A stretch of 21,533 nt of DNA from JAAYAN01 sp964437215 (GTDB lineage: Bacteria; Bacteroidota; Ignavibacteria; Ignavibacteriales; Melioribacteraceae). The stretch is from contig CAYTFZ010000040.1 of NCBI GenBank assembly GCA_964437215.1, positions 1 through 21,533 of the forward strand. Direction: 5' to 3'. The position numbers and the translations under genes are program-made. Positions 4,702 through 13,469 of this stretch are shown one piece after another (the first letter of the stretch is position 1; each line of letters begins with the position of its first letter). The notes under the pieces were generated by a model. That model was not told the DNA's origin. It made no database searches and saw only the letters and a list, made by a program, of their open reading frames with translations.

Positions 4702-7263
4702 CTAAGCTAAAAATTCGTATGTGTTATAACCCATCTCTCTAATTCTCTCTTTCGGGTTTTCTTCTTTAATATCAGTATCTATCTCTTTATTCGTTTCTGA
4801 CGAATGTTTCTTTTTACCATCCAAATTCCTTGCCAGTTTTTGGTCATTCTGACTTAAAGAAACATTTATCGCCCCAAGGTTTAATCCGCTTTGCGAAAGA
4901 TTATTAACAAGCTCTTGCATTTTGCTTTCAACTGCCTGTTTTACGGCAGGATTTTCAACTTCGATAAAAGCTTTCATAACTTGTTCCGAGCGATCGATTG
5001 TTATTTTCAATTGTCCCAGATTTTTAGGTTCAATCTGCATAATCAATGCGCTTTTTTCACCTTTTTGAACAAATTTCGAAATCTCCTGCATCACTTCACC
5101 GGATTTAACAAACTTGTGAATCATTTTTTCCTGCAAGGACTGTTCGGTTTTGGTGCGTACAGCTTCGTTATTAATCCTGTTTAACTCTTCATTGAATTTA
5201 GAATATTCAACTTTTGGCTGACTTTCGCCAACTTTTATTTCCTGCCGCTGATCGCTGCTTTTGCTGTTATTGTTTTCGGATGTCCCGCTGTTTTCGGGTT
5301 TGTCATCAGGCTTAACTTTTGTATTTATTTCGCTTACAGATACTTTTGATTCTTTCTGAACTTCCGTTTTATTTTCTTTTAAAGATTCTTTTACCGATGT
5401 ATTTATATTAACCTGTTCACTAGCGTTTACCGGTTTTTCTGTTTGCTTAATAACACCAGGTAAATTATTTTCTGTACTTTCAGTTTTGCCGGAGTTTTCA
5501 TTTGCGGTTTTAACTTCATTTATATTATTCTGTTGTTCCGGCTTATTCTTATTTACAAATTCTTTACCTGCAGCCAAAGTTTCGGGTTTTCCGCCTGCTT
5601 TCAGGCTGTTATCGGCTGCATCCGTAATTCCGGTTTTCGGATTTGAAACTTTCACATCTGCATCTGTCTGCTTTAAGGATTTTTCTGTTGGCAGATTGTC
5701 TTTAATTTCATTTTCTTCTGCAAGAATTTCTCCCTCCGGAGCCATTTTTATTTCTGTTGCTGAAGTTATTTTCTTTTCAGAAATAGTTGCATTATCCAAT
5801 TTGGCTTTGTCTGCAGCAGAATCGGTGATTATATTTTTTACTACGCTATTTTCTGCTTCGGATGTTTCTGCTTTATCGGAAGTTCCTGCATTATTTACAG
5901 ACTGTTTAATTTCTCCCGTTTCTAAATTTTTCTTGTTTTCGGCGGATAAATTCACAGTATTTTTTAAATTCGGACTTGCTTCTGTTTTTAATCCTTCTTC
6001 GGAATAATTTTTTATAATTTTAATTCCGGAAGATTCGAAAGTTTTTTCGGCAGAAAATAAAGTTTTTCCGCTTTGAGTATCTCTCGGTGTTACAGTATTT
6101 TTTTCGATAATATTGTTTTTAATTTCTGTATTGATACTTTTAAATTCCCGAGAAGATGAATAAATTTTTTCCGTTTTATTTCCGTTCGGCAAAGCATTTT
6201 GTTTTTCAGCTGTTTCGGCATCGGAAGAAATGTTTTTTTTGTTCAGTTCATTTAGAATTGTTTCTTTAATTTCCGGTTTAGTATTTCCTGTATGCAAACC
6301 GCTTTGCGAAATATTTTTAAGCGCAATTGTTTTATTGCTGTCCGAATCCGGCATTTCTGTTATAATATTTTTCCCTAAATCTGTTTGTGCAGATTCGTTT
6401 TCTGAAAGAATATTTTTAATCTGGCTTGAAAAACTTGTATAATTATTTTTAGGAATTTCTGCTTTTTCACCTGAATCGGCAAACAAGTTTGAAATGTGAT
6501 TTTCATTTTTCAATGTGCTGAATTTTTGAGACAAACTTTGGGGCGCTTCATTTTCTGCAGCTTTGAATATTGAAATTCTCAATTCATCCGATAGGTCTGT
6601 TCCTTCTGCAATATTCTGATTGCTATTTAAAATCTGATTTAGTTCATTTCCGGTTTTACCGTCTGCAAGTGCATTTTGAGGGAAATATATCAATTTGATA
6701 TTGTACTTATTATCAAGCACAAATTCAGGTTTCTGATTAGCTGAATTAAAGAAATCGGGTTCTTCTTTTGTTATATTAAACTGTAAGGTTCCGCTTTGGT
6801 TTGCCAACGAAGCAACAACTGTAGTTTTACTATTTAAAACTTCTTCAATTTCCAAAAGATCAAGGTCGGTAACTTTATTCTTTTTCGAACTATCTTTCCC
6901 GCTGAGATTCAGTATTTTCTTAACAAGGTCGTTCAAATCAGTTTCGTTCAAGGTAAATGAAATACTATCAGAATCTCCGGCTTCAATTTCATAAATTGAA
7001 TCCTGTATATTTTCCGGCAGCAGCGAAATCAGTTTATTCATTTCCATATTCTGCTTAACGCTGTCGTCAATCAGAAGATCGGCAAGAAGTTTTAATTCTC
7101 CATCTTTTTTATTAGTTCCGCCGGTAAGAACATTAGCGGCTTCATCCATTTCAACTTTAATAATATCCGAAAAAAGATAACCGGAATTACTCAACTTTAA
7201 GGATTTGCTTCCTAAAAAGTTACCTGCATTGCCTGTATCTAAAAATAATGGATTGTAAATCAT
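4702..7263 (-). CDS. fliK: Flagellar hook-length control protein FliK
   Basis: FliK is exported during hook growth, measures it, and switches the export gate from hook to filament substrates. Only the C-terminal Flg_hook domain is conserved here (about residues 710-810). It holds LIMQIEPKNLGQLKI near 738-752, then a hydrophobic, Val/Ala-rich stretch containing SQSGLNLGAINVSL, then a charged tail. The first roughly 690 residues are low-complexity, rich in Glu, Lys, Asn, Ser and Thr with no Cys or Trp evident, as expected of an unfolded ruler. At 853 residues it is about twice the length of the Salmonella protein (405). It overlaps the preceding gene by ATGA and ends 8 nt before flgD. The long open frames on the opposite strand are by-products of its skewed composition. 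Confidence 0.92.
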   Translation of the reverse strand: MIYNPLFLDTGNAGNFLGSKSLKLSNSGYLFSDIIKVEMDEAANVLTGGTNKKDGELKLLADLLIDDSVKQNMEMNKLISLLPENIQDSIYEIEAGDSDSISFTLNETDLNDLVKKILNLSGKDSSKKNKVTDLDLLEIEEVLNSKTTVVASLANQSGTLQFNITKEEPDFFNSANQKPEFVLDNKYNIKLIYFPQNALADGKTGNELNQILNSNQNIAEGTDLSDELRISIFKAAENEAPQSLSQKFSTLKNENHISNLFADSGEKAEIPKNNYTSFSSQIKNILSENESAQTDLGKNIITEMPDSDSNKTIALKNISQSGLHTGNTKPEIKETILNELNKKNISSDAETAEKQNALPNGNKTEKIYSSSREFKSINTEIKNNIIEKNTVTPRDTQSGKTLFSAEKTFESSGIKIIKNYSEEGLKTEASPNLKNTVNLSAENKKNLETGEIKQSVNNAGTSDKAETSEAENSVVKNIITDSAADKAKLDNATISEKKITSATEIKMAPEGEILAEENEIKDNLPTEKSLKQTDADVKVSNPKTGITDAADNSLKAGGKPETLAAGKEFVNKNKPEQQNNINEVKTANENSGKTESTENNLPGVIKQTEKPVNASEQVNINTSVKESLKENKTEVQKESKVSVSEINTKVKPDDKPENSGTSENNNSKSSDQRQEIKVGESQPKVEYSKFNEELNRINNEAVRTKTEQSLQEKMIHKFVKSGEVMQEISKFVQKGEKSALIMQIEPKNLGQLKITIDRSEQVMKAFIEVENPAVKQAVESKMQELVNNLSQSGLNLGAINVSLSQNDQKLARNLDGKKKHSSETNKEIDTDIKEENPKERIREMGYNTYEFLA

Positions 7264-7892
7264 TTTTCGGCCTTTGTTAATGTTAGTACTTTTTCTGCAT
7301 TCATTAGTGATAAAATTTCCGCTGCTTTTTTCTTCTTCATGGAATACAGCAATTCCCTTGCCATATCTTCGGAAAAGGTTGCAAGCACTTCGGCTGCTTT
7401 CTGCGAATCCATCGACTCGAACATTTTCACAGTATTCTTCTTCCAGAATGTGTAAACAGAGTCTTTTCCGAGGTTAAGCCTTGATTCAAGCTTTTTTATT
7501 TCATCATTTTTTAAGGTAATTTCATTTTCCCGGAAAAGATACATCGACTTCATATCTGCCATTTCAGTCTTCAGCTGATTATATTTAGCCAACAGTACAG
7601 AATCTTTATATACCGTTTGAATTATCGTATCGCGTTTATCCGGGAACATTACGCGCGGAGGATATTCGTCAGTCCGACCGCTTTTATATTCTATAAATTG
7701 TTTAATTTTTTCGTTGCCGTCGCGAGTAAGATTTATCCTAAAATCCTTTGGAGTTTCTTTTTCAGCGTTTTCGGCTTTTGCCGGTTTTAAGTTGAAAATA
7801 TCATTCACTTCTTGGTTGAAAACAATAAACACAGTCATTGTTAAAGCAACAGCCACTAAAAACACAACCAGATATGTTAATTTAGCTTTCAA
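7260..7892 (-). CDS. MotE/YlxF-like membrane-anchored flagellar protein
   Basis: The 210-residue protein has one N-terminal membrane segment (about 5-26) after two lysines. A charged linker follows, then a coiled-coil (about 98-140) and a C-terminal helical module (about 152-206; FESMDSQKAAEVLATF...MKKKKAAEIL) resembling the MgtE N-terminal domain. This architecture matches MotE and the YlxF proteins found between fliJ and fliK; MotE acts as a periplasmic chaperone for the stator protein MotC in epsilon-proteobacteria. The substrate here is unknown. The start is TTG at 7890-7892, overlapping the fliJ stop in TTGA. No ATG occurs before residue 19, inside the membrane segment, so TTG with translational coupling is the best choice. 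It ends in an ATGA overlap with fliK. Confidence 0.75.
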   Translation of the reverse strand: MKAKLTYLVVFLVAVALTMTVFIVFNQEVNDIFNLKPAKAENAEKETPKDFRINLTRDGNEKIKQFIEYKSGRTDEYPPRVMFPDKRDTIIQTVYKDSVLLAKYNQLKTEMADMKSMYLFRENEITLKNDEIKKLESRLNLGKDSVYTFWKKNTVKMFESMDSQKAAEVLATFSEDMARELLYSMKKKKAAEILSLMNAEKVLTLTKAEK

Positions 7893-8329
7893 TCTCTACT
7901 CTTCATTTTTTTTATGGATGCTATTTCATCAAACTGTTTTTGTTCAATTCTGTTTTGTTCCAAACGAAAATCGTTCAGGTGTTTTTCCTCAAGCGTTTCA
8001 AAAATTTTATGTTCCATGCTTTTCTTTTTAAGCTCGTCCATTTTTTCTTTCAACTGCTTGTTCAGCAATTCCAGTTTCCGCGTACAGGCATTTATCTTTT
8101 CGTCCATCAATTTTTCAAAATTATTCATAAACTGAACTTCGGAAGCGCGCATGCTTTTTTTTGCCATTATTCTGTTTTTTTCCGAAATCTTTTCATTTTG
8201 AAGAAGAACAAGCTCCTCGTTCTGAGCTTTAATTTTTAATTCTATTTCTGCAACTTCCTTTTGAATAAGCTTTTCGAATGTCAGCTTAACCTTTTTTACC
8301 GCCTCGAACTTGTAAATGAATTTACTCAT
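7889..8329 (-). CDS. fliJ: Flagellar export protein FliJ
   Basis: FliJ is the small coiled-coil stalk of the export ATPase, inserted in the FliI hexamer and contacting FlhA, and it recycles chaperones. The 146-residue product is almost entirely one long antiparallel coiled coil rich in Lys and Glu. It starts with the usual FIYKFEAVKKVK block (4-15), where related FliJ proteins have F.F.LE.VL..r. Sequence conservation in the family is weak, so the call rests on length, coiled-coil nature and position directly after fliI (3-nt gap). It overlaps the next gene by 4 nt. Confidence 0.88.
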   Translation of the reverse strand: MSKFIYKFEAVKKVKLTFEKLIQKEVAEIELKIKAQNEELVLLQNEKISEKNRIMAKKSMRASEVQFMNNFEKLMDEKINACTRKLELLNKQLKEKMDELKKKSMEHKIFETLEEKHLNDFRLEQNRIEQKQFDEIASIKKMKSRD

Positions 8330-8332
8330 TTA

Positions 8333-9664
8333 TCATACCAATGGTTTTTCGATTATTGAATACAATCTTTGCCGGGCATCATTAAAAGTTGATTTTTCCG
8401 ACATATCCTGTTTTAAGAAATTTCTTAAAGCTGTAATCTTTGTAAGCGAATGATCTATCTGCGGATTGCTCCCTTTTACATAGGCTCCAATATTAATTAA
8501 ATCCTCAGCCTCGTTGTAAGTTGCCAGTATTTCCCCGAATGCAATTGCCCGGTTCCGGTGATCGGAATCAATAATATCGGGCATTACTCTGCTTACGCTC
8601 TGCAGAGGGTCAATAGCGGGAAACTGTCCTTTATTAGCCAATCTGCGCGATAAAACAATGTGCCCGTCCAAAATTGAACGTACTGCATCTGCAATCGGTT
8701 CGGTCATATCATCGCCGTCTACTAAAACTGTGTAAAATCCTGTAATTGTACCTTTTTCGGATGTTCCGGCACGTTCCAAAAGTTTGGGAAGAATTGCAAA
8801 CACGGAAGGAGTATAACCTTTTGTTGTTGGGGGTTCGCCTATTGTAAGTCCAATTTCGCGCTGAGCCATTGCAAATCTTGTAACAGAATCCATCATTAAA
8901 ACAACATCTTTTCCCTGATCGCGGAAATATTCGGCTATAGCTGTACCAATAAAAGCGCCTTTAATTCTCATCAAAGCTGGTTTATCGCTTGTCGCCACTA
9001 TTACAACCGATCTTGCCAGACCTTCTTCGCCTAAATCTTTTTCAAGAAATTCTCTTACTTCTCTTCCTCTTTCGCCAAGAAGAATAATTACATTTATATC
9101 TGCATTTGTGTTACGTGCAATCATTCCCAGCATAACGCTTTTACCCACTCCGCTGCCCGCAAAAATACCAACACGCTGTCCTTTTCCGCAGGTTAAAAGT
9201 CCGTCAATGGCTCTAACACCCGTCTGTAACGGAGTTTTAATTCTTGCCCGCGAAAGAGGATTAGGCGGATCGCGGTAGATATTAACAGTTTTTGCAGAAT
9301 TTATTTCACCTTTTCCGTCAATCGGATTCCCAAGCCCGTCAATTACTCTTCCCAGCATTCCTTCGCCAACACTTACACCAAGACTTTGTCCGCTTGCTAT
9401 AATCTCGCAGGCAGGCGAAATATTTTCAACTTCTCCTAAAGCAATAGAAAGAACTTTACCTTCGCGGAAACCAACAACTTCCGATTTGCAAACTTCGCGT
9501 CCGAATTTATCAACAATGCGGCAGACTTCTCCCAGCGAAACATTAGGTCCAATAGAAACAATAACAAGTCCGATAACATCTGTAACTTTTCCGTTCAGCC
9601 TGATTGTTTCCGTTTTATTAATTATGCTGCTGAATTTTTCAATATATGCTTCGGCAATATTCAT
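8333..9664 (-). CDS. fliI: Flagellum-specific export ATPase FliI
   Basis: FliI hydrolyses ATP at the base of the export gate to unfold and feed substrates and to release chaperones. The 443-residue product is a complete F1-beta-like ATPase. It has an N-terminal beta barrel (about 20-95), Walker A GSGVGKS (170-176), the GERGREV segment (197-203) with the catalytic glutamate, Walker B VVLMMD (254-259) leading into SVTRFAMAQREIGL, and a C-terminal helical domain. Length is normal for the family. Its ATG overlaps the TAA of fliH by one base (TAATG), and fliJ follows after 3 nt. That fixes the ATPase complex as fliH-fliI-fliJ. Confidence 0.97.
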   Translation of the reverse strand: MNIAEAYIEKFSSIINKTETIRLNGKVTDVIGLVIVSIGPNVSLGEVCRIVDKFGREVCKSEVVGFREGKVLSIALGEVENISPACEIIASGQSLGVSVGEGMLGRVIDGLGNPIDGKGEINSAKTVNIYRDPPNPLSRARIKTPLQTGVRAIDGLLTCGKGQRVGIFAGSGVGKSVMLGMIARNTNADINVIILLGERGREVREFLEKDLGEEGLARSVVIVATSDKPALMRIKGAFIGTAIAEYFRDQGKDVVLMMDSVTRFAMAQREIGLTIGEPPTTKGYTPSVFAILPKLLERAGTSEKGTITGFYTVLVDGDDMTEPIADAVRSILDGHIVLSRRLANKGQFPAIDPLQSVSRVMPDIIDSDHRNRAIAFGEILATYNEAEDLINIGAYVKGSNPQIDHSLTKITALRNFLKQDMSEKSTFNDARQRLYSIIEKPLV

Positions 9665-10296
9665 TAATTTTCTTCTAAAATTTCATTTTCAAGCTGTTTA
9701 ATAATTTCGTTAAGCTGTGTGGATATTCTTCCGTCAACATTTCCTACAGCTGTTTCAATAAGGCATCCGCCCTGCGGAATTGATGAATCTTTTTCGAATT
9801 TGATTTTAGAAAAATTCTGTTCGTATTCGGCTTTGCTTTTATCTGTATCAAGATATCTGTAATCGGAAGAATGAAGTTTAATTATAACTTCGTTGGCACC
9901 TATAACTTTGCTTAAAGATAATTTGAGTACATTTTCTATCGGTGAAAAATTATTAATCTCCCGTTGAAGTATTTTTTCGGCTATTTTCCTTGAAACGCTT
10001 ATAACTATTTCGTTAAAGGCGTTGCTGTAATTATTCAGCTCTTTTTCAAAAGAGGATAAAATATTGTAATATTCTTCGCTTTTCTGAAGGAATTCGTTTT
10101 CGTAATTTGTTTTTAATTCTTCGTATGCAGCCTGATATCCTTCATCGTAACCGCGGTTGTAAGTTTCTTCTAATTTTTTTTTGAGAAGTTCTTTTTCTTC
10201 GTTGATTTCAGAAAATTCGGGAATGGTATCTCGCATTCCCGGGACCCTGGCTTTAATATTCTTCTTGGCAATATTCAGTTTTATTACATCAGACAT
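9664..10296 (-). CDS. fliH: Flagellar assembly protein FliH
   Basis: FliH is the peripheral stalk and negative regulator that links FliI to the C-ring. The 210-residue product has an N-terminal tail, a Glu/Lys/Tyr-rich helix (about 33-75) with the GYDEGYQAAYEE glycine-spaced motif typical of FliH, and a C-terminal domain similar to the delta subunit of F-type ATPase. That domain ends in GGCLIETAVGNVDGRIS (176-192), the most conserved FliH segment. The ATG lies inside the 3' end of fliG (8-nt overlap), and the gene ends in TAATG with fliI. Confidence 0.93.
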   Translation of the reverse strand: MSDVIKLNIAKKNIKARVPGMRDTIPEFSEINEEKELLKKKLEETYNRGYDEGYQAAYEELKTNYENEFLQKSEEYYNILSSFEKELNNYSNAFNEIVISVSRKIAEKILQREINNFSPIENVLKLSLSKVIGANEVIIKLHSSDYRYLDTDKSKAEYEQNFSKIKFEKDSSIPQGGCLIETAVGNVDGRISTQLNEIIKQLENEILEEN

Positions 10297-11320
10297 ATAC
10301 TTCCTGACTGCTGCCGCGCATATTAAGCGTTATTTCTTCCTGTTCTTCAAGCATCTTTATCAAATCAACTACTCTTGCCTGTGCAGATTCAACTTCTTTA
10401 AGTTTTACAGGACCCATAAATTGCAATTCTTCTTTTAATAAATCGGCAGCTCTTTCGGACATATTCTTAAAAATTTTATCTTTAACCTGTTCTTCGGCAA
10501 TTTTAAGAGATAATGCCAAATCCTTTCTGTCAACTTCTTTAAGTATTCTTTGAACGTCTTTATCGCTTAATAGAATTAGGTCGTCAAACAAGAACATTAA
10601 TCGTTTTATTTCTAAAGCAACATCTTCATCCAATTCTTCAATTTCGCTCATAATTTCTTTACTTACGCTTACTGCTGTACGGTTAAGAATGTTGGCAAGC
10701 GCCTTCGTACCTCCAAGTTTTCCCATCTGCTGGCTAATGGACATTCCAGCCATTTCATCAACAACTTTTTCAATCTGTTTCAAGGTTTGCGGTGATATTT
10801 TTCCTAAGGTTGCAATCCTGAATGCAACATCAGCCCTTAAATCATCTGGAAGCTCTTTCAACGCTTCGGCTGTCTGCTCCGGACTTAAGTGCGATAATAT
10901 TAACGCAATAGTTTGAGGATGCTCTTTATTTAAAAAGTTAACAAGCTGAACCGAATCAGCCTTTTTAAGGACATCAAATCCTTTTAATGTTGTTATATTT
11001 TTAACTTTATCAATAATTTCGAGAGCTTTTGCCATTCCGAATGATTTTTCGAGAACTGCCTGGGCAAATTCAAGACCTCCTTCCAAAACATATTCTCGAG
11101 CGGTAACCATTCCATAATAATCGTGCATCACCTGATCAACAACATTGGATGGAATATTTCGTACCTTTGATATTTCGGCAGAAATCTGCTCAATATCTTC
11201 CGGTTCGAGATGTTTAAAAACCGAAGAGGCGGTTTCAACATCCAAGGCGATTAAAAGTAAAGCGGCTTTCTGAATTCCCGATAAGTCGCTTATCGTCATT
11301 CCTTCTTTTTTAGTACTCAT
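10289..11320 (-). CDS. fliG: Flagellar motor switch protein FliG
   Basis: FliG sits on the MS ring and carries the residues on which the stator pushes. The 343-residue length is normal. Visible landmarks are the N-terminal FliF-binding domain (1-100), the EHPQ motif (133-136) that binds FliM, the flexible double-glycine linker LGGTKALANILNR (202-214), and the C-terminal torque domain. In that domain FLFDDLILLSDKDVQRILKEVD (244-264) and MSERAADLLKEEL (287-299) keep the conserved charged residues of the torque helix. It overlaps fliF by 11 nt and fliH by 8 nt. FliM and FliN, its switch partners, are not in the window. Confidence 0.97.
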   Translation of the reverse strand: MSTKKEGMTISDLSGIQKAALLLIALDVETASSVFKHLEPEDIEQISAEISKVRNIPSNVVDQVMHDYYGMVTAREYVLEGGLEFAQAVLEKSFGMAKALEIIDKVKNITTLKGFDVLKKADSVQLVNFLNKEHPQTIALILSHLSPEQTAEALKELPDDLRADVAFRIATLGKISPQTLKQIEKVVDEMAGMSISQQMGKLGGTKALANILNRTAVSVSKEIMSEIEELDEDVALEIKRLMFLFDDLILLSDKDVQRILKEVDRKDLALSLKIAEEQVKDKIFKNMSERAADLLKEELQFMGPVKLKEVESAQARVVDLIKMLEEQEEITLNMRGSSQEVYV

Positions 11321-12926
11321 CTTCTCTTAACCATGCATTTATTAGTTTAGCTGCATCCGAAGGATTTTTCTGCACATAGCTTACTATCCTTTCGTGCTGT
11401 ATTTTTTTGCTTTGTGCTTCATCTGTAATTTCATCTTCAATATCGCCTATAGGAACAATCTCCCTTTTACGTTTTGGAGTAATTTCCGGCACTTTTATAT
11501 CAATAGGGGCAGGGGATTTCATAGCCGGCATCAAATCATTAAATGAATGATCTGCAAAATTTACTGTTCCAACAACAATTTTTTCAGTTTTTAATTTCTT
11601 CATCAATCCTTTCAGAACAAATGCTGCAGCCAGAACAGAAACAGCAATCATTATTAAATTCGAATAACGATCGACCTGTGTTAGGGGATCGGCGCTCAGT
11701 ACTTCTTCTTCAGCAACCGGCTGGTTAGTTTCGAACGGTATGCTTACAATTGATATTTCATCTTTTCTGTCAGTATTTATTCCAACAGCTTGTCTTACTA
11801 TCTGTTCTATTTTCTGGAGCTGTTCTTCTGTTCTTGGTTCGTTTACAACTTCTTTTGCACCGTTGTTATCAACCTCTTTTTCAGTTCCGTTAATAACAGC
11901 TGCAAGTGTTATTCTTTCAATATTTCCGGCACCTTCAATAACTCTTTCAATCGATTTGCTTATTTCGTAATTTGTTGTTGTATTTTCGCTTTTTACCTCA
12001 CCGCCGGATTCTGCTTCATCTGTACCTTTGCTTTCGCTTTTTACAGTCTGCTCGCTTATAGCTGTCTGCGATTCGGGATCGAGTGTTTCCATTGTTTTTT
12101 CTATCTGCTTGAAATCTAAATCCACATTAACTTTTACAATAGAGTTTCCGTAACCTAGCACATTATCCAAAAGAGATTGAGCCTTTGTGGCAAGATAGTT
12201 TTCGATATTGCTTTTAATTTCGTAATTTTTACTGCTTGCAACATTAATCTGATTGGGATCATCATTTCGCGAAAGCAATTTTCCACGGGTATCTATTATT
12301 GTTACATAATTAGTTTCCAAACCTTCGATGCTTGATGCCACAAGATTTGAAATTGCATCTATATTTGCCTGTGAAAGAACTTTTCCGCTCGACAGTTTAA
12401 GCACTACCGAAGCAGTAGGATTTTTTTCATCTTCTTTAAAAATTGTTTTTTCGGGGAAAACTATATGAACGCGCGCTCCTTCAATTCCGTTTTGCTGCAT
12501 TATTGTTTTTGCAATTTCTCCTTCGAGAGCTCTTTTAAGATTGAGCTTTTGCATAAAGTCCGACATTCCCATCGTATTCTTATCAAAAATTTCGTACCCG
12601 ATTATTCCGCTGCTGGGAATTCCTTTTGCAGCAAAAGACAGTCTCATTTCATATACTTTTTCGCGGGGGATTTTAATGGTCTGTCCGTTGTCTTCAAGTT
12701 TATATTGTATTTTTTGTGTTGATAATTCATCAACTACATTTGCAGCATCTTCGGGAGCTAAATTTGTGTAAAGAGTTGAATAATTCGGTTCGTTAAACAC
12801 AAAAACAACAAAAATGAATAGAATAACGCTTATAATGATTATTCCGGCAATAAGCATTTTTTGTTGCATTGATAGTTTATTGAATATCCCGAATACTGCG
12901 CCTAATGAGTTCTCTTTAGTTTCCAC
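11310..12926 (-). CDS. fliF: Flagellar MS-ring protein FliF
   Basis: FliF forms the MS ring in the inner membrane, the first structure built and the housing of the export gate. The 538-residue product has two membrane segments (about 24-44 and 423-442) with a large periplasmic part between them. That part contains the secretin-like ring-building motifs (YEIFDKNTMGMSDFMQKLNL at 111-130; GARVHIVFP at 150-158) and an acidic, low-complexity insert (about 285-320). The cytoplasmic tail ends in VSYVQKNPSDAAKLINAWL (515-533), the FliG-binding helix. The start is GTG at 12924-12926, one nucleotide after the fliE stop, with AAGGA about 10 nt upstream. It overlaps fliG by 11 nt. Confidence 0.96.
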   Translation of the reverse strand: METKENSLGAVFGIFNKLSMQQKMLIAGIIIISVILFIFVVFVFNEPNYSTLYTNLAPEDAANVVDELSTQKIQYKLEDNGQTIKIPREKVYEMRLSFAAKGIPSSGIIGYEIFDKNTMGMSDFMQKLNLKRALEGEIAKTIMQQNGIEGARVHIVFPEKTIFKEDEKNPTASVVLKLSSGKVLSQANIDAISNLVASSIEGLETNYVTIIDTRGKLLSRNDDPNQINVASSKNYEIKSNIENYLATKAQSLLDNVLGYGNSIVKVNVDLDFKQIEKTMETLDPESQTAISEQTVKSESKGTDEAESGGEVKSENTTTNYEISKSIERVIEGAGNIERITLAAVINGTEKEVDNNGAKEVVNEPRTEEQLQKIEQIVRQAVGINTDRKDEISIVSIPFETNQPVAEEEVLSADPLTQVDRYSNLIMIAVSVLAAAFVLKGLMKKLKTEKIVVGTVNFADHSFNDLMPAMKSPAPIDIKVPEITPKRKREIVPIGDIEDEITDEAQSKKIQHERIVSYVQKNPSDAAKLINAWLREDEY

Positions 12927-12927
12927 G

Positions 12928-13215
12928 TTACTGCATCCTTGTTAGTTCTTTGTACATATCAATTGCTTTATTTCGTATTTCTGTAAGAAGTTCCAGACTT
13001 GTTTTAGCCTTTTGTCCTGCAATCATTACTTCGTGCAATTCAATATCTTCTCCGTTAATAAAATCTTCAGTCATTCTGTTAGATGTATTCTGTGCCGAAT
13101 TAACATTTTTGATAAGATCAACAAAAACATTTTCAAACTTTTTTTCATCTGCCTTTGATACTTCGCTTATTTGCGGCGGCTTAATAATCTGACCTGTAAT
13201 TTGTCCTACTTTCAT
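12928..13215 (-). CDS. fliE: Flagellar hook-basal body protein FliE
   Basis: FliE joins the MS ring to the proximal rod. I place the start at the ATG at 13213-13215 (95 residues), not at a TTG ten codons upstream (13243-13245). The ATG has GAGG (13221-13224) 5 nt before it and lies exactly 1 nt after the preceding stop, matching the spacing of neighbouring junctions. The TTG would overlap the upstream gene by 29 nt and lacks a clear ribosome-binding site. The C-terminal half shows the FliE pattern: EDIELHEVMIAGQKA, then the amphipathic TSLELLTEIRNKAIDMYKEL helix with the final TRMQ. Normal FliE length is about 100 residues. Confidence 0.93.
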   Translation of the reverse strand: MKVGQITGQIIKPPQISEVSKADEKKFENVFVDLIKNVNSAQNTSNRMTEDFINGEDIELHEVMIAGQKAKTSLELLTEIRNKAIDMYKELTRMQ

Positions 13216-13216
13216 A

Positions 13217-13468
13217 TTAACCTCGTCTGTCGAAATTTGCGCCAACCGAAACGCCGTTCATCTGACCGTTTCTTCCGTAAAAATGGTAACCTTGAATTTC
13301 ATTATTTTTTTCGGGGTACATTTTTGCAAAAAAGTTTTTTTCATCTGCCGATAAAATCTTTTTTGCTTCTTCTGCCGGTTCCTGAACAGGTTTTGGCGTT
13401 TGTACTTTATTAATATTGTTATACGATAACGGATTATAATTTCCGGCAATGTTATTCGATATCTTCAT
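13217..13468 (-). CDS. Unrecognised 83-residue protein between flgC and fliE
   Basis: This small soluble protein has no signal peptide, membrane segment or cysteine. Its first 38 residues are Asn/Pro/Gln-rich and probably disordered. A short helix follows (LSADEKNFFAKMYPEK, 40-55), and then a Gly- and Tyr-rich end (GYHFYGRNGQMNGVSVGANF, 60-79) closing with DRRG. I do not recognise the family. It is coding because it sits between flgC and fliE with 1-nt gaps at both ends (TAA-A-ATG and TAA-T-ATG), in the pattern of the real genes around it. Position between two proximal rod components suggests a part or a chaperone of early rod assembly, but that is inference only. Confidence 0.8.
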   Translation of the reverse strand: MKISNNIAGNYNPLSYNNINKVQTPKPVQEPAEEAKKILSADEKNFFAKMYPEKNNEIQGYHFYGRNGQMNGVSVGANFDRRG

Positions 13469-13469
13469 T

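Noticed and set aside
5486..6007. Plus-strand frame of 173 codons opposite fliK
   Set aside because: It is a by-product of the Glu/Lys/Ser-rich codon use of fliK on the other strand. The Phe/Ser-rich translation has no family resemblance.
8333..9664. FliI as an F1 or other type III (injectisome) ATPase
   Set aside because: It is flanked by fliG-fliH upstream and fliJ downstream inside a rod-hook operon, with no injectisome genes nearby.
13216..13245. Longer fliE starting at TTG 13243-13245
   Set aside because: It would overlap the preceding gene by 29 nt without a clear ribosome-binding site. The ATG at 13213-13215 has GAGG at good spacing and fits the 1-nt junction pattern.
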